NCBI GenBank assembly: GCA_964620915.1
Contig: CAZUKP010000005.1
Span: forward strand, 1-64,000
Length of the DNA stretch: 64,000 nt
Source of the DNA: Hyphomicrobium_A sp964620915
Lineage (GTDB): Bacteria; Pseudomonadota; Alphaproteobacteria; Rhizobiales; Hyphomicrobiaceae
Direction: 5' to 3'
Shown: in pieces, positions 43,742 to 52,290 of the stretch
How the letters are laid out: each line of letters begins with the position of its first letter
Position numbering within the stretch: position 1 is the first letter of the stretch
Notes under the pieces: generated by a model
Databases searched by the model: none
Seen by the model: only the letters and a program-made list of their open reading frames with translations
Told to the model about the DNA's origin: nothing
Program-made: the position numbers and the translations under genes

Positions 43742-44524
43742 CTATTTGAGCACTTCCTGGGCGTCCCAGCCAAACGCTTGAAGGTTTGTGGGAATCGCAC
43801 CCTTCACCGAAGCCTCTTGCTCTGGCTCCGGGGATTTCGGCATTCTCTGCGCGCTCTCGACTTCCGGCCTTGGTCGCGCCGCTGCTGTTTTTGTGCGCAC
43901 CGCAGGAGTATTGCGAATACTTTCCTTGGCGACAGCTGCTCGTTGAGGTTTAGCAGAGGGAGCCTGAATGGGCAGCGCCGGACCTGGGATGACTTTGGAC
44001 ATGTCGCGCGAGGCTCGTTCACCGTTGGTCGGCTCGGATGGTCGAACGGCGGCCTCGTGAATTGCGGCAGGCGCCTGCTGGACTGCCTCGCGAGCCGCAA
44101 TCGCATTGCTAGCCAGGTTCGCTTGGTCGTCTCCCGCCTGTTCGGCCGCATCCTCAGCGTTGAAGCGCCGGCTCAATTCCTCAGCGCGCCGCCTGACAGC
44201 TTGGGACTTCGAAATGACGGCTTCCGTTCTGTCAAGATTCAAAGGCTCTGCTGAAACTGTCCCTACAGCATTTGGCTCGTGACTTTCAGCGGGGGCACCC
44301 AAGCGATACGGCGCAGAAATTTCTCGCTCGCTTTTTCCACCACTGAAAATGTCCTGGAGGCTCGGAAGGCGTGCACCATCGAAGAACGAGGGAAAGTCAA
44401 TTGCCTGAGAGGATTGCTGTACCGATCCAGTCTGGCTGGCGTCCATCGCGGACGCTGGGCCAGCAAGTCCCAAGCTGAAAGCTAGAACCGCACCGCATGC
44501 TGCGGCATTTCCAGTTATTCTCAT
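43742..44524 (-). CDS. Hypothetical secreted Ala/Pro/Glu-rich protein
   Basis: 260 residues from ATG 44524. Signal peptide (to about GPASA), then a largely disordered, low-complexity sequence rich in Ala, Glu, Pro, Arg and Ser. There is one helical, possibly coiled-coil stretch (AVISKSQAVRRRAEELSRRF) and a short C-terminal motif IPTNLQAFGWDAQEVLK. No domain recognised. Convergent with groEL, with the shared terminator at 43.67 kb between. It is probably periplasmic. The reading frame is supported by the signal peptide and composition only. Confidence 0.6.
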   Translation of the reverse strand: MRITGNAAACGAVLAFSLGLAGPASAMDASQTGSVQQSSQAIDFPSFFDGARLPSLQDIFSGGKSEREISAPYRLGAPAESHEPNAVGTVSAEPLNLDRTEAVISKSQAVRRRAEELSRRFNAEDAAEQAGDDQANLASNAIAAREAVQQAPAAIHEAAVRPSEPTNGERASRDMSKVIPGPALPIQAPSAKPQRAAVAKESIRNTPAVRTKTAAARPRPEVESAQRMPKSPEPEQEASVKGAIPTNLQAFGWDAQEVLK

Positions 44525-45042
44525 GAGCTCGCACCCCACAATTGCATTGCATCAGCAAATGGCGGACGTGCCCCCCTCGTGCCTGCGCCATAGGTTGCAT
44601 AAACAGTTGCCACTGCTCGACCGGAACGCGCACCGAGCCGCAGCCAACACAACAACGCGTGAACTTTGAACATCCCCCAATTCCAATTCCGTGGTGCAAA
44701 GCCGCTAAGGCTCTTTGGATAACCCGATCTGCGCGACCGCTTCCGGCCACGAGTACGCGGGCTCCTTCACCACTTGTCCCACCCTTTAACACCGCGACAG
44801 ACACACCATTCTGTGGATGTGTCCGCTCCCTGCGGTTCAGCCAAAATATCAATGGCCTAGAAGGCAAGATGATGGCACGGAGCAGGGGGGCAGTTTGGCT
44901 CGTGCCGTACTAAAGCGAGGTTTGATTGCCATTCGGCACGCAAGGACGGATGATTTACACAGTTGATTGACTACATTCACCCGTGGGGCGTTCGGCTTCG
45001 CTAGCAACGTGCGAGCGGGCAGCCTGCCTCGGGAGCGGTTTT
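44525..45042. promoter_or_regulatory. Divergent intergenic region upstream of the fds regulator
   Basis: 518 bases between the secreted protein (minus) and the LysR gene (plus). Open frames on both strands lack motifs or ribosome-binding sites. Expected to contain both promoters; no palindrome like those of the 15-24 kb locus is seen. Confidence 0.35.
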
Positions 45043-45960
45043 ATGGACATCCGGCAACTTCAATATCTCGCAGCGCTCGCGCGCGAGAAGCATTTTACGC
45101 GCGCGGCTGCCGCATGCAACGTCACGCAGCCCACGCTATCGGGCCGTATTCGGCAGCTCGAGCTGGAGCTGGAGGTTCCAATCGTCGAGCGCGGGCAGCG
45201 CTACCGCGGGCTGACCCCAGAGGGCGAACGCGTCCTCAAGTGGGCGCACGTCATCTTGAAGAACTGGCAGGCCATGCAGGAGGAACTTGGGCACCTGAAG
45301 GACCACGATAGTGGGCTTTTGGGGAGGATTGTTATTGGTGGTATTCCTTCCTCGCTCCCCATGATCCCGCTTCTGACGAAGAAGATCAGAGCGCGCCATC
45401 CCGGCATCGACTACACCGTGCTGTCACAGAGCTCCGAAGAGATCCTTCGGGCGCTCTCCGATTTCTCAATTGATGTTGGGATTACCTACCTCGACAACGA
45501 GCCCATCGATGGCTTGGTCGCAACGCCGCTCTATGTGGAACGCTACTGCCTGTTTGTCGGCGAGAAGCACCCGCTCGCCAAGCGGGATTCGGTCACCTGG
45601 AAGGAGGCCTCACAAGAGCCCCTCTGCCTACTAACGCCCAACATGCAAAACAGGCGCATCATCGATCGCGCGTTTGAAACCGCGAATTGTCAAGCCGTGC
45701 CCCGGCTGGAGACAAATTCCGTCATCAATCTTTGCTCAAATGTTCGACTGATGGGACTAGCGAGCATCATGCCACAGTTCATGCTCGAGGTTCTTGGCGT
45801 TATGTCCGGCTTTCAAGCCATCCCGCTCGACGAACCGAAGGTCGAACACAGCGTGGGGTTGGTTGTTGCGGATCGGGACCCAATATCACCTTTAATTGAG
45901 GCTCTACGTGAATCGGCCACCTGGCTCACCCCCGAAAAGATCGGAGCTCAGGCCGATTGA
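45043..45960 (+). CDS. LysR-family regulator of the formate dehydrogenase operon
   Basis: 305 residues from ATG 45043, GGGAG upstream. Helix-turn-helix HFTRAAAACNVTQPTLSGRI near residues 18-37, then a periplasmic-binding-like effector domain (GRIVIGGIPSSLPMIPLL, LSQSSEEILRALSDFSIDVG, LITPNM-like LCLLTPNMQNRRI). It lies 159 bases upstream of fdsG in the same direction, an arrangement seen with LysR regulators of fds operons in other alphaproteobacteria. Regulation of fds by this protein is inference from position. It is not closely similar to the LrhA-like trio at 20-23.7 kb. Confidence 0.88.
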   Translation: MDIRQLQYLAALAREKHFTRAAAACNVTQPTLSGRIRQLELELEVPIVERGQRYRGLTPEGERVLKWAHVILKNWQAMQEELGHLKDHDSGLLGRIVIGGIPSSLPMIPLLTKKIRARHPGIDYTVLSQSSEEILRALSDFSIDVGITYLDNEPIDGLVATPLYVERYCLFVGEKHPLAKRDSVTWKEASQEPLCLLTPNMQNRRIIDRAFETANCQAVPRLETNSVINLCSNVRLMGLASIMPQFMLEVLGVMSGFQAIPLDEPKVEHSVGLVVADRDPISPLIEALRESATWLTPEKIGAQAD

Positions 45961-46119
45961 CAACGGACTGCGCCCCAGAGGGGACAGGAATTGTGCACCG
46001 CACCATTGTTGGTGCCGATCAATGCATTGAGAGTGCCAATTTGATCCTCGGTCCGCGAGCTGGGAAAAGGCAGTTTGCCGCAGGAGAGATTCCTAAGGCG
46101 TAGGCAAGAAACAAGAAAA

Positions 46120-46635
46120 ATGTCCAAAGCATCAAATGGTAAGGTCGCGGACATCTCCGTGACAGAGCAAGATCAGGAGCGGGTCCGTGCCATTTGTGAG
46201 GCATACGGAAACCGCCCCGATGAGCTACTCGAAATCCTCCACGCCGTGCAGGCCGGGCTTGGCTTCGTGCCCGAGCCGGTGGTGCCCACAATTGCGCACG
46301 CGTTGAACCTGTCGCGGGCCGAGGTGCACGGCGTCATCAGTTTCTATCATGACTACAGGCGGGAGCCGCCAGGCCGCCACATCGTAAAGATCTGCCGCGC
46401 GGAAGCCTGTCAGGCGCTAAACACGGATGCACTTTGTGCACACGCGGAAAAGAAGCTCGGTACAAAATTCGGCGATACCAGTAAGGACGGCAACTACTCG
46501 CTGGAGGCCGTCTATTGCCTTGGCAATTGCTCACTCTCCCCTGCAATGATGATCGACGGTGACCTGTTTGGTTGTGTGGACAAGAAGCGCTTCAACGCCA
46601 TTATCGCCGACCTCGACAAAGAGGAGGCGGCATGA
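46120..46635 (+). CDS. fdsG: NAD-dependent formate dehydrogenase gamma subunit
   Basis: 171 residues from ATG 46120. NuoE/24-kDa-like thioredoxin fold carrying one [2Fe-2S] cluster: ICRAEACQ and YCLGNCSLSP hold the four Cys. The N-terminal helical part EILHAVQAGLGFVPE and VHGVISFYHDYRREP are typical. It passes electrons between the alpha and beta subunits of the soluble complex. It overlaps fdsB by 4 bases (ATGA). Confidence 0.95.
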   Translation: MSKASNGKVADISVTEQDQERVRAICEAYGNRPDELLEILHAVQAGLGFVPEPVVPTIAHALNLSRAEVHGVISFYHDYRREPPGRHIVKICRAEACQALNTDALCAHAEKKLGTKFGDTSKDGNYSLEAVYCLGNCSLSPAMMIDGDLFGCVDKKRFNAIIADLDKEEAA

Positions 46636-48185
46636 CCAAGGTTTTCGTTCCGTGTGACGCCGCCGCTCTGTCAATGGGTGCCGATGCGGTTGCCAAAGCC
46701 ATCGCCAAGGAAGCGAAGAAGGCCAAAGCCGACGTCGAGATCGTGCGCAACGGCACACGCGGCATGTTGTGGCTAGAACCGCTCGTCGAGGTCGAGACGG
46801 AACAAGGGCGCATCGCCTACGGCCCGGTCACGGCCAAAGACGTTCCTGACCTATTCAAGTCGAACTTCCTCGCAGGCAAGAAGCACAAGCTTCGCCAAGG
46901 TCTGACCGACGACATCCCTTACTTCAAGAATCAAGAGCGGCTGACGTTCGCGCGTTGCGGTATTACCGATCCGCTTTCACTTGAAGACTACCAGGCACAC
47001 GGTGGCTTTGAGGGCCTGAAAAAAGCGCTCTCCATGGGGCCCGCTGACATCGTTGCCGAGGTCGCCACCTCGGGTCTTCGCGGTCGTGGCGGTGCTGGCT
47101 TCCCAGCGGGCATCAAGTGGAAGACCGTCCACGATGCCAAAGCCGATCAAAAGTACATCTGCTGCAACGCCGACGAAGGCGACAGCGGCACGTTTGCCGA
47201 CCGCATCCTGATGGAGGGCGATCCCCTCTGCCTCCTTGAGGGCATGGCGATTGCAGGCATCGCCGTCGGCGCAACCAAGGGCTACATTTATCTCCGCTCC
47301 GAATATCCGCACGCACTCGTCGCGCTGCGCGAAGCCATTCGCGTCGCCAACGAAGCGAGCTGGCTCGGCAAGAAGATCCAAGGCTCCAAGTACGACTTTG
47401 AGGTTTTCGTCCGCGTTGGCGCTGGCGCTTACATTTGCGGAGAGGAAACCTCGATGCTCGACAGCCTCGAGGGCAAGCGCGGCATGGTTCGCTATAAGCC
47501 GCCACTCCCCGCTCTCGAAGGCCTCTTCGGCAAGCCTACCGTCATTAATAACGTGCTGAGTCTCGCCTCCGTCCCCATCATTATTGCCAAGGGCGGCGAA
47601 TATTATCGCGACTTCGGCGTCGGCAAATCGCGCGGTACTCTTGCCTTCCAGATTGCCGGGAACATTAAGCGCGGCGGACTCGTTGAAAAAGCATTCGGTA
47701 TTACCGCGCGCGAGCTGATTGAAGACTACGGCGGAGGCACACTCACGGGCCGTCCAGTGCGCGCGGTTCAGTTTGGCGGTCCGCTCGGCGCTTACCTGCC
47801 CGAGGACAAGCTCGATACGCCGATGGACTACGAAGCGTTCGTTGCCGAGGACGCGATGGTCGGCCACGGTGGAGTGGTCGTGTTCGACGACACGGTGGAC
47901 ATGGCCAAGATGGCCCGCTTCGCCATGGAGTTCTGTGCCATTGAGTCTTGCGGCAAGTGCACGCCGTGCCGGATCGGATCCGTGCGCGGGGTGGAAGTCA
48001 TTGAGCGCATTATGGCGGGCGAAAGCCCCGAGCAGAACCTCGAGCTGTTGGAGGATCTCTGCACAACGATGACAGATGGTTCGATGTGCGCGATGGGCGG
48101 GCTGACACCGATGCCCGTCATGAGCGCACTGCGTCATTTCCCTGAGGATTTCGATCGCCCGGCACGTGCCGAGGCTGCTGAATAG
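46632..48185 (+). CDS. fdsB: NAD-dependent formate dehydrogenase beta subunit
   Basis: 517 residues. NuoF-like diaphorase subunit with an N-terminal thioredoxin-like extension (VFVPCDAAALSMGADAVAKA). The NADH/FMN site blocks are GLRGRGGAGFPAGIKW, CNADEGDSGTFADR and the GAGAYICGEETSML segment. The [4Fe-4S] ligands are in ESCGKCTPCRIG with a later Cys in LCTTMTDGSMCAMG. It reduces NAD+ with electrons from formate. Coupled to fdsG by overlap; fdsA starts 21 bases later. Confidence 0.96.
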   Translation: MTKVFVPCDAAALSMGADAVAKAIAKEAKKAKADVEIVRNGTRGMLWLEPLVEVETEQGRIAYGPVTAKDVPDLFKSNFLAGKKHKLRQGLTDDIPYFKNQERLTFARCGITDPLSLEDYQAHGGFEGLKKALSMGPADIVAEVATSGLRGRGGAGFPAGIKWKTVHDAKADQKYICCNADEGDSGTFADRILMEGDPLCLLEGMAIAGIAVGATKGYIYLRSEYPHALVALREAIRVANEASWLGKKIQGSKYDFEVFVRVGAGAYICGEETSMLDSLEGKRGMVRYKPPLPALEGLFGKPTVINNVLSLASVPIIIAKGGEYYRDFGVGKSRGTLAFQIAGNIKRGGLVEKAFGITARELIEDYGGGTLTGRPVRAVQFGGPLGAYLPEDKLDTPMDYEAFVAEDAMVGHGGVVVFDDTVDMAKMARFAMEFCAIESCGKCTPCRIGSVRGVEVIERIMAGESPEQNLELLEDLCTTMTDGSMCAMGGLTPMPVMSALRHFPEDFDRPARAEAAE

Positions 48186-48206
48186 AAAGCGATACGAGGC
48201 AACACC

Positions 48207-51110
48207 ATGACGAGCGAAGCAAAACCGATGACGCTCATCAAGGAAAAGGACTACGGAACTCTCGAGAGCCATTCCGAAACGATGGTGAAAGTCGAGATCG
48301 ACGGTCAGTCCGTGACGGTGCCGGAGGGCACGTCGGTCATGCGCGCAGCTGCCGAGCTTGGGATCATGATTCCAAAGCTGTGTGCCACCGACAATATGAA
48401 AGCGTTCGGATCCTGCCGCCTGTGCCTGGTCGAAATCGAAGGCCGCAGGGGCACGCCGGCCTCATGCCACACGCTCGTCGCGCCAGATATGAAGGTGCAG
48501 ACGCAGACCGACCGGCTGGCGCGCCTGCGCAATGGCGTGATGGAGCTCTATATCTCCGACCACCCGCTCGACTGTCTGACGTGTGCGGCCAACGGGGATT
48601 GCGAATTGCAGGATATGGCCGGCGCGGTCGGCCTACGCGATGTTCGCTACGGTTATGACGGTGCCAACCACGTCTTTGCGCGCAGCAACGGTGACGCGAA
48701 TCAGCTTTACAAATCTAAGGATACCAGCAACCCCTACTTCCAGTTCGAGCCGTCCAAATGCATCGTATGCTCGCGTTGTGTACGTGCTTGCGAAGAAGTG
48801 CAGGGCACGTTCGCGCTTACGATCGATGGGCGCGGTTTTGCCTCTCACGTTGCTGCCAGCATGGACGAGGACTTCCTCGATTCAGAATGCGTCTCGTGCG
48901 GCGCTTGCGTCCAGGCCTGCCCAACGGCGACGCTAATTGATAAGTCAATTGTCGAGCACGGCCAGCCTGAGCACTCCGTCGTCACGACATGCGCCTACTG
49001 TGGTGTCGGCTGCTCGTTCAAGGCCGAGATGCAAGGTGACCAGGTCGTGCGCATGATGCCGCAGAAGGCTGGCGGCGCAAACGAGGGTCATTCCTGCGTC
49101 AAGGGACGCTTCGCATTCGGCTACGCAACCCACAAAGACCGCGTCATGAACCCGATGATCCGCGACAAGATCACGGATCCATGGAAGGTCGTGACCTGGG
49201 AAGAGGCCATCAAGTTTACCGCTGACCGCTTCTTGGATGTCCAAAAGAAGTATGGTCGCGGCTCGATTGGCGGCATCACATCCTCGCGCACGACCAATGA
49301 GGAAGTCTACGTCGTCCAACGGCTGGTGCGCGCTGCCTTCGGCAACAACAACGTCGACACGTGCGCGCGTGTCTGTCACTCGCCGACGGGATATGGCCTC
49401 AAGTCGACCTTTGGCGAGTCGGCTGGTACGCAGGATTTCCGCAGCGTCGACAAGTCAGACGTGATCCTCGTCATCGGCGCCAATCCGACGGACGCGCATC
49501 CCGTGTTCGCATCGCGCATGAAAAAGCGTCTACGCGAAGGCGCGAAGCTCATCGTTGCCGATCCGCGGCGCATCGATCTGGTGCGCAGCCCGCACGTCAA
49601 GGCGGACTACCATCTCCAGCTTAAGCCCGGCACCAACGTCGCCGTCGTCAATGCCCTCGCACATGTGATTGCGAGCGAGAATCTGATCGACCGCAGCTTC
49701 GTCGCCTCTCGTTGCGAAAAGCACGATTTCGAACAATGGGAAGCCTTCATCAAGGAGGAGAAGAACTCTCCAGAGGCGCTCGAACCCATTACCGGCGTAC
49801 CCGCAGAAGAAATCCGCGCCGCCGCCCGCCTCTTCGCGAACGGTGGAAATGGGGCGATTTATTACGGTCTTGGCGTCACCGAACACAGCCAGGGCTCCAC
49901 CATGGTTATGGGCATGGCCAACCTGGCAATGGCCACCGGTAACATCGGCCGTGAAGGCGTCGGCGTTAACCCGCTGCGCGGCCAGAACAACGTGCAAGGC
50001 TCGTGCGACATGGGTTCGTTCCCGCACGAATTCACGGGCTATCGCCACGTTTCGAACGAGGCCGCGCGAGCGATCTTCGAGAGCATTTGGGACAAGACGC
50101 TCGATCCGGAGCCCGGCTTGCGAATTCCCAACATGTTCGATGAGGCCGCTGCGGGCACTTTCAAGGGGCTCATCGTACAAGGCGAAGACATCGCCCAGTC
50201 CGACCCCAACACCCAGCATGTGACGCACGCTCTGGAATCGCTCGATATCCTCGTTGTCCAGGACCTGTTCCTCAACGAGACAGCAGCCTTCGCTCACGTC
50301 TTCCTGCCAGGAACGTCCTTCCTTGAGAAGGACGGCACCTTCACCAATGCCGAGCGTCGCGTGAACCGCGTGCGTGCGGTCATGAAGGAGCAGCAAGGTA
50401 TGGCCGAGTGGGAGATCATCAGCCGCATCGCGACGGCGATGGGCTACCCCATGAGCTACCCGTCGGCTGCAGCGATCATGGATGAGATCTCCGAGGTCAC
50501 GCCGACGTTCAAGGGCATCAGCTTTGAGTCACTGGATCGCCTCGGCAGCATCCAATGGCCGTGCGACGACGAGGCACCAGAAGGCACGCCCGTTATGCAC
50601 GTGGAAGAGTTCACACGCGGCAAGGGCCGCTTCATGCTGACGGAGTTCGTGCCGACCGACGAGCGTGCCAACCGCAGCTTCCCGCTCATCCTCACGACGG
50701 GTCGCATTTTGAGCCAGTACAATGTCGGCGCCCAGACCCGGCGTACCGACAACGTCGTCTGGCATAAGGAGGATGTCCTTGAACTCCATCCTCATGATGC
50801 CGAGGTGCGCGGGATCAAGGACGGCTCAATGGTTTCGCTCACAAGCCGCATCGGCGGCACCACAATGCGGGCCAAGATCAGCGACCGCATGCCTCCAGGC
50901 GTCGTCTACACGACGTTCCACCATCCCGAGAGCGGTGCGAACGTCATCACGACTGAGAACTCAGATTGGGCAACGAACTGCCCCGAGTACAAGGTCACCG
51001 CCGTGCAGGTCACGCCATCCAACCGGCCGTCTGAGTGGCAGGCCGAGTGGGAGGAGCGCGAGCGCGAGAACAAGCGCATCGCGGTTGCACCGCTTGTTGC
51101 TGCCGAGTAG
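48207..51110 (+). CDS. fdsA: NAD-dependent formate dehydrogenase alpha (catalytic) subunit
   Basis: 967 residues. N-terminal NuoG-like part: [2Fe-2S] (Cys59, CRLC at 70-73, Cys87), a His-Cys3 [4Fe-4S] (His119, Cys123, 126, 132), and two ferredoxin clusters (CIVCSRCVRAC; CVSCGACVQACPT). Then a molybdopterin oxidoreductase: the [4Fe-4S] motif CAYCGVGCSF and the Mo-ligand region DTCARVCHSPTGYGL with a Cys-His pair as in formate dehydrogenases (Cys, not Sec). A NPLRGQNNVQGSCDMG block and a C-terminal cofactor domain follow. It oxidises formate to CO2. No Tat signal, so cytoplasmic. Confidence 0.97.
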   Translation: MTSEAKPMTLIKEKDYGTLESHSETMVKVEIDGQSVTVPEGTSVMRAAAELGIMIPKLCATDNMKAFGSCRLCLVEIEGRRGTPASCHTLVAPDMKVQTQTDRLARLRNGVMELYISDHPLDCLTCAANGDCELQDMAGAVGLRDVRYGYDGANHVFARSNGDANQLYKSKDTSNPYFQFEPSKCIVCSRCVRACEEVQGTFALTIDGRGFASHVAASMDEDFLDSECVSCGACVQACPTATLIDKSIVEHGQPEHSVVTTCAYCGVGCSFKAEMQGDQVVRMMPQKAGGANEGHSCVKGRFAFGYATHKDRVMNPMIRDKITDPWKVVTWEEAIKFTADRFLDVQKKYGRGSIGGITSSRTTNEEVYVVQRLVRAAFGNNNVDTCARVCHSPTGYGLKSTFGESAGTQDFRSVDKSDVILVIGANPTDAHPVFASRMKKRLREGAKLIVADPRRIDLVRSPHVKADYHLQLKPGTNVAVVNALAHVIASENLIDRSFVASRCEKHDFEQWEAFIKEEKNSPEALEPITGVPAEEIRAAARLFANGGNGAIYYGLGVTEHSQGSTMVMGMANLAMATGNIGREGVGVNPLRGQNNVQGSCDMGSFPHEFTGYRHVSNEAARAIFESIWDKTLDPEPGLRIPNMFDEAAAGTFKGLIVQGEDIAQSDPNTQHVTHALESLDILVVQDLFLNETAAFAHVFLPGTSFLEKDGTFTNAERRVNRVRAVMKEQQGMAEWEIISRIATAMGYPMSYPSAAAIMDEISEVTPTFKGISFESLDRLGSIQWPCDDEAPEGTPVMHVEEFTRGKGRFMLTEFVPTDERANRSFPLILTTGRILSQYNVGAQTRRTDNVVWHKEDVLELHPHDAEVRGIKDGSMVSLTSRIGGTTMRAKISDRMPPGVVYTTFHHPESGANVITTENSDWATNCPEYKVTAVQVTPSNRPSEWQAEWEERERENKRIAVAPLVAAE

Positions 51111-51128
51111 CAAAAAGGCCATGGGGCC

Positions 51129-51950
51129 ATGAGTGCCGTGGTGAAACCGGCAGAACTCGCCGAAAACGTCGACACAATGTGCTCGCGCCTTGCAAAGGGC
51201 GCAGCACACGACGCGGCGGGCGCCAGCTCCGACATCACCTGGCAACTGCCCGAAGAGGTGCCGGTCGCCATCCAGCTCAACTCGGCGCCCGTAACGGTTA
51301 TGATGGCAACCCCAGCCAACCTCACTGACTTTGGCATCGGCTTTGTCTTGGCCGAAGGCATTATCGCTCAGCGCGGCAATATTCATGGCGTGCTGGCGAT
51401 GCCCGTCGACAATGGCCTGGCCGTCGACATCGCCGTTGACGAGGCATCACTGGATAAGGCTCGGCTTCCCAATCGGTCGATAGAGGGACGCTCAGGGTGC
51501 GGCCTGTGCGGCGTGGAGGACATTGCCGACGTCGTTCGCGTGACAATGCCGGTCCCGACAACGGTGCATCCCTCACCCGCCGCGATCCTGAAGGCAGCGA
51601 GCCAGTTGCCAGATCTGCAACCGATGAATCGCCTCAACCACACCGTCCATGGCGCGGCATGGGTATCGCTTGCAGGCGATGTTCTGTTGGTGCGCGAGGA
51701 CGTGGGGCGGCACAATGCGCTCGACAAACTGATCGGCGCGCTCGCCCAGCAAGATATTGATTTCGCCTCAGGCTTCGTCTTAATGACAAGCCGGTGCAGT
51801 TTCGAGCTCGTTCAGAAAGCCGCCACCGTCGGCATTGGTGCTCTCGTCACCGTTTCTGCACCGACCGTGCTCGCTCTTGAGATTGCCCAAAAAGCCCGTA
51901 TGTTTCTCGCCTCGCTCGGCGACCGCGGCGTCGTCGTCTTCAACAGTTAA
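51129..51950 (+). CDS. fdhD: Formate dehydrogenase sulfurtransferase FdhD
   Basis: 273 residues. Family blocks GIGFVLAEGII, SGCGLCGVEDI with the two Cys that carry sulfur, REDVGRHNALDKLIG and SRCSFELVQKAA. FdhD hands sulfur from a cysteine desulfurase to the molybdenum cofactor, which formate dehydrogenases need for activity. It sits 18 bases after fdsA and before fdsD, so it is made together with the enzyme it activates. Confidence 0.96.
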   Translation: MSAVVKPAELAENVDTMCSRLAKGAAHDAAGASSDITWQLPEEVPVAIQLNSAPVTVMMATPANLTDFGIGFVLAEGIIAQRGNIHGVLAMPVDNGLAVDIAVDEASLDKARLPNRSIEGRSGCGLCGVEDIADVVRVTMPVPTTVHPSPAAILKAASQLPDLQPMNRLNHTVHGAAWVSLAGDVLLVREDVGRHNALDKLIGALAQQDIDFASGFVLMTSRCSFELVQKAATVGIGALVTVSAPTVLALEIAQKARMFLASLGDRGVVVFNS

Positions 51951-51982
51951 GAAACGCACAAAATAACCCGGAGCCTCACTTC

Positions 51983-52204
51983 ATGGAGAACCGTGACATG
52001 GTCCGCATGGCTAACCAGATCGCGGCCTTCTTTGAAGCCTACCCGCGCCAGGAAGCGCTTGATGGCATCGCTAAGCACATCAGGCTTTTCTGGGACCCAC
52101 GCATGCGCGCCAAGCTGATCGAGTACGTTGGCGGCGGCGGTAAGGACCTCTCACCCCTGGTCATCACGGCTGTCGGGACGCTGACCGCAAAAGCGGAAAA
52201 GTAA
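51983..52204 (+). CDS. fdsD: Formate dehydrogenase delta subunit
   Basis: 73 residues from ATG 51983. The pattern MVRMANQIAAFFEAYP, GIAKHIRLFWDPRMRA and KDLSPLVITAV is that of FdsD, the small subunit or maturation factor of soluble molybdenum formate dehydrogenases. Last gene of the operon. There is no clear terminator before the convergent gene that ends at 52291. Confidence 0.93.
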   Translation: MENRDMVRMANQIAAFFEAYPRQEALDGIAKHIRLFWDPRMRAKLIEYVGGGGKDLSPLVITAVGTLTAKAEK

Positions 52205-52290
52205 TTCCAACCACGTTTGCGAAACCTGCAGAACGCGCGCAGCGCGGCGTGTGGCACGATGTAATGGGCTGTCTGAAAACAATGACGGCC

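Noticed and set aside
46977..48272. 431-residue minus-strand frame opposite fdsB, and a 288-residue one at 49530-50396 opposite fdsA
   Set aside because: Shadow frames of strongly conserved dehydrogenase subunits; no motif is recognisable.
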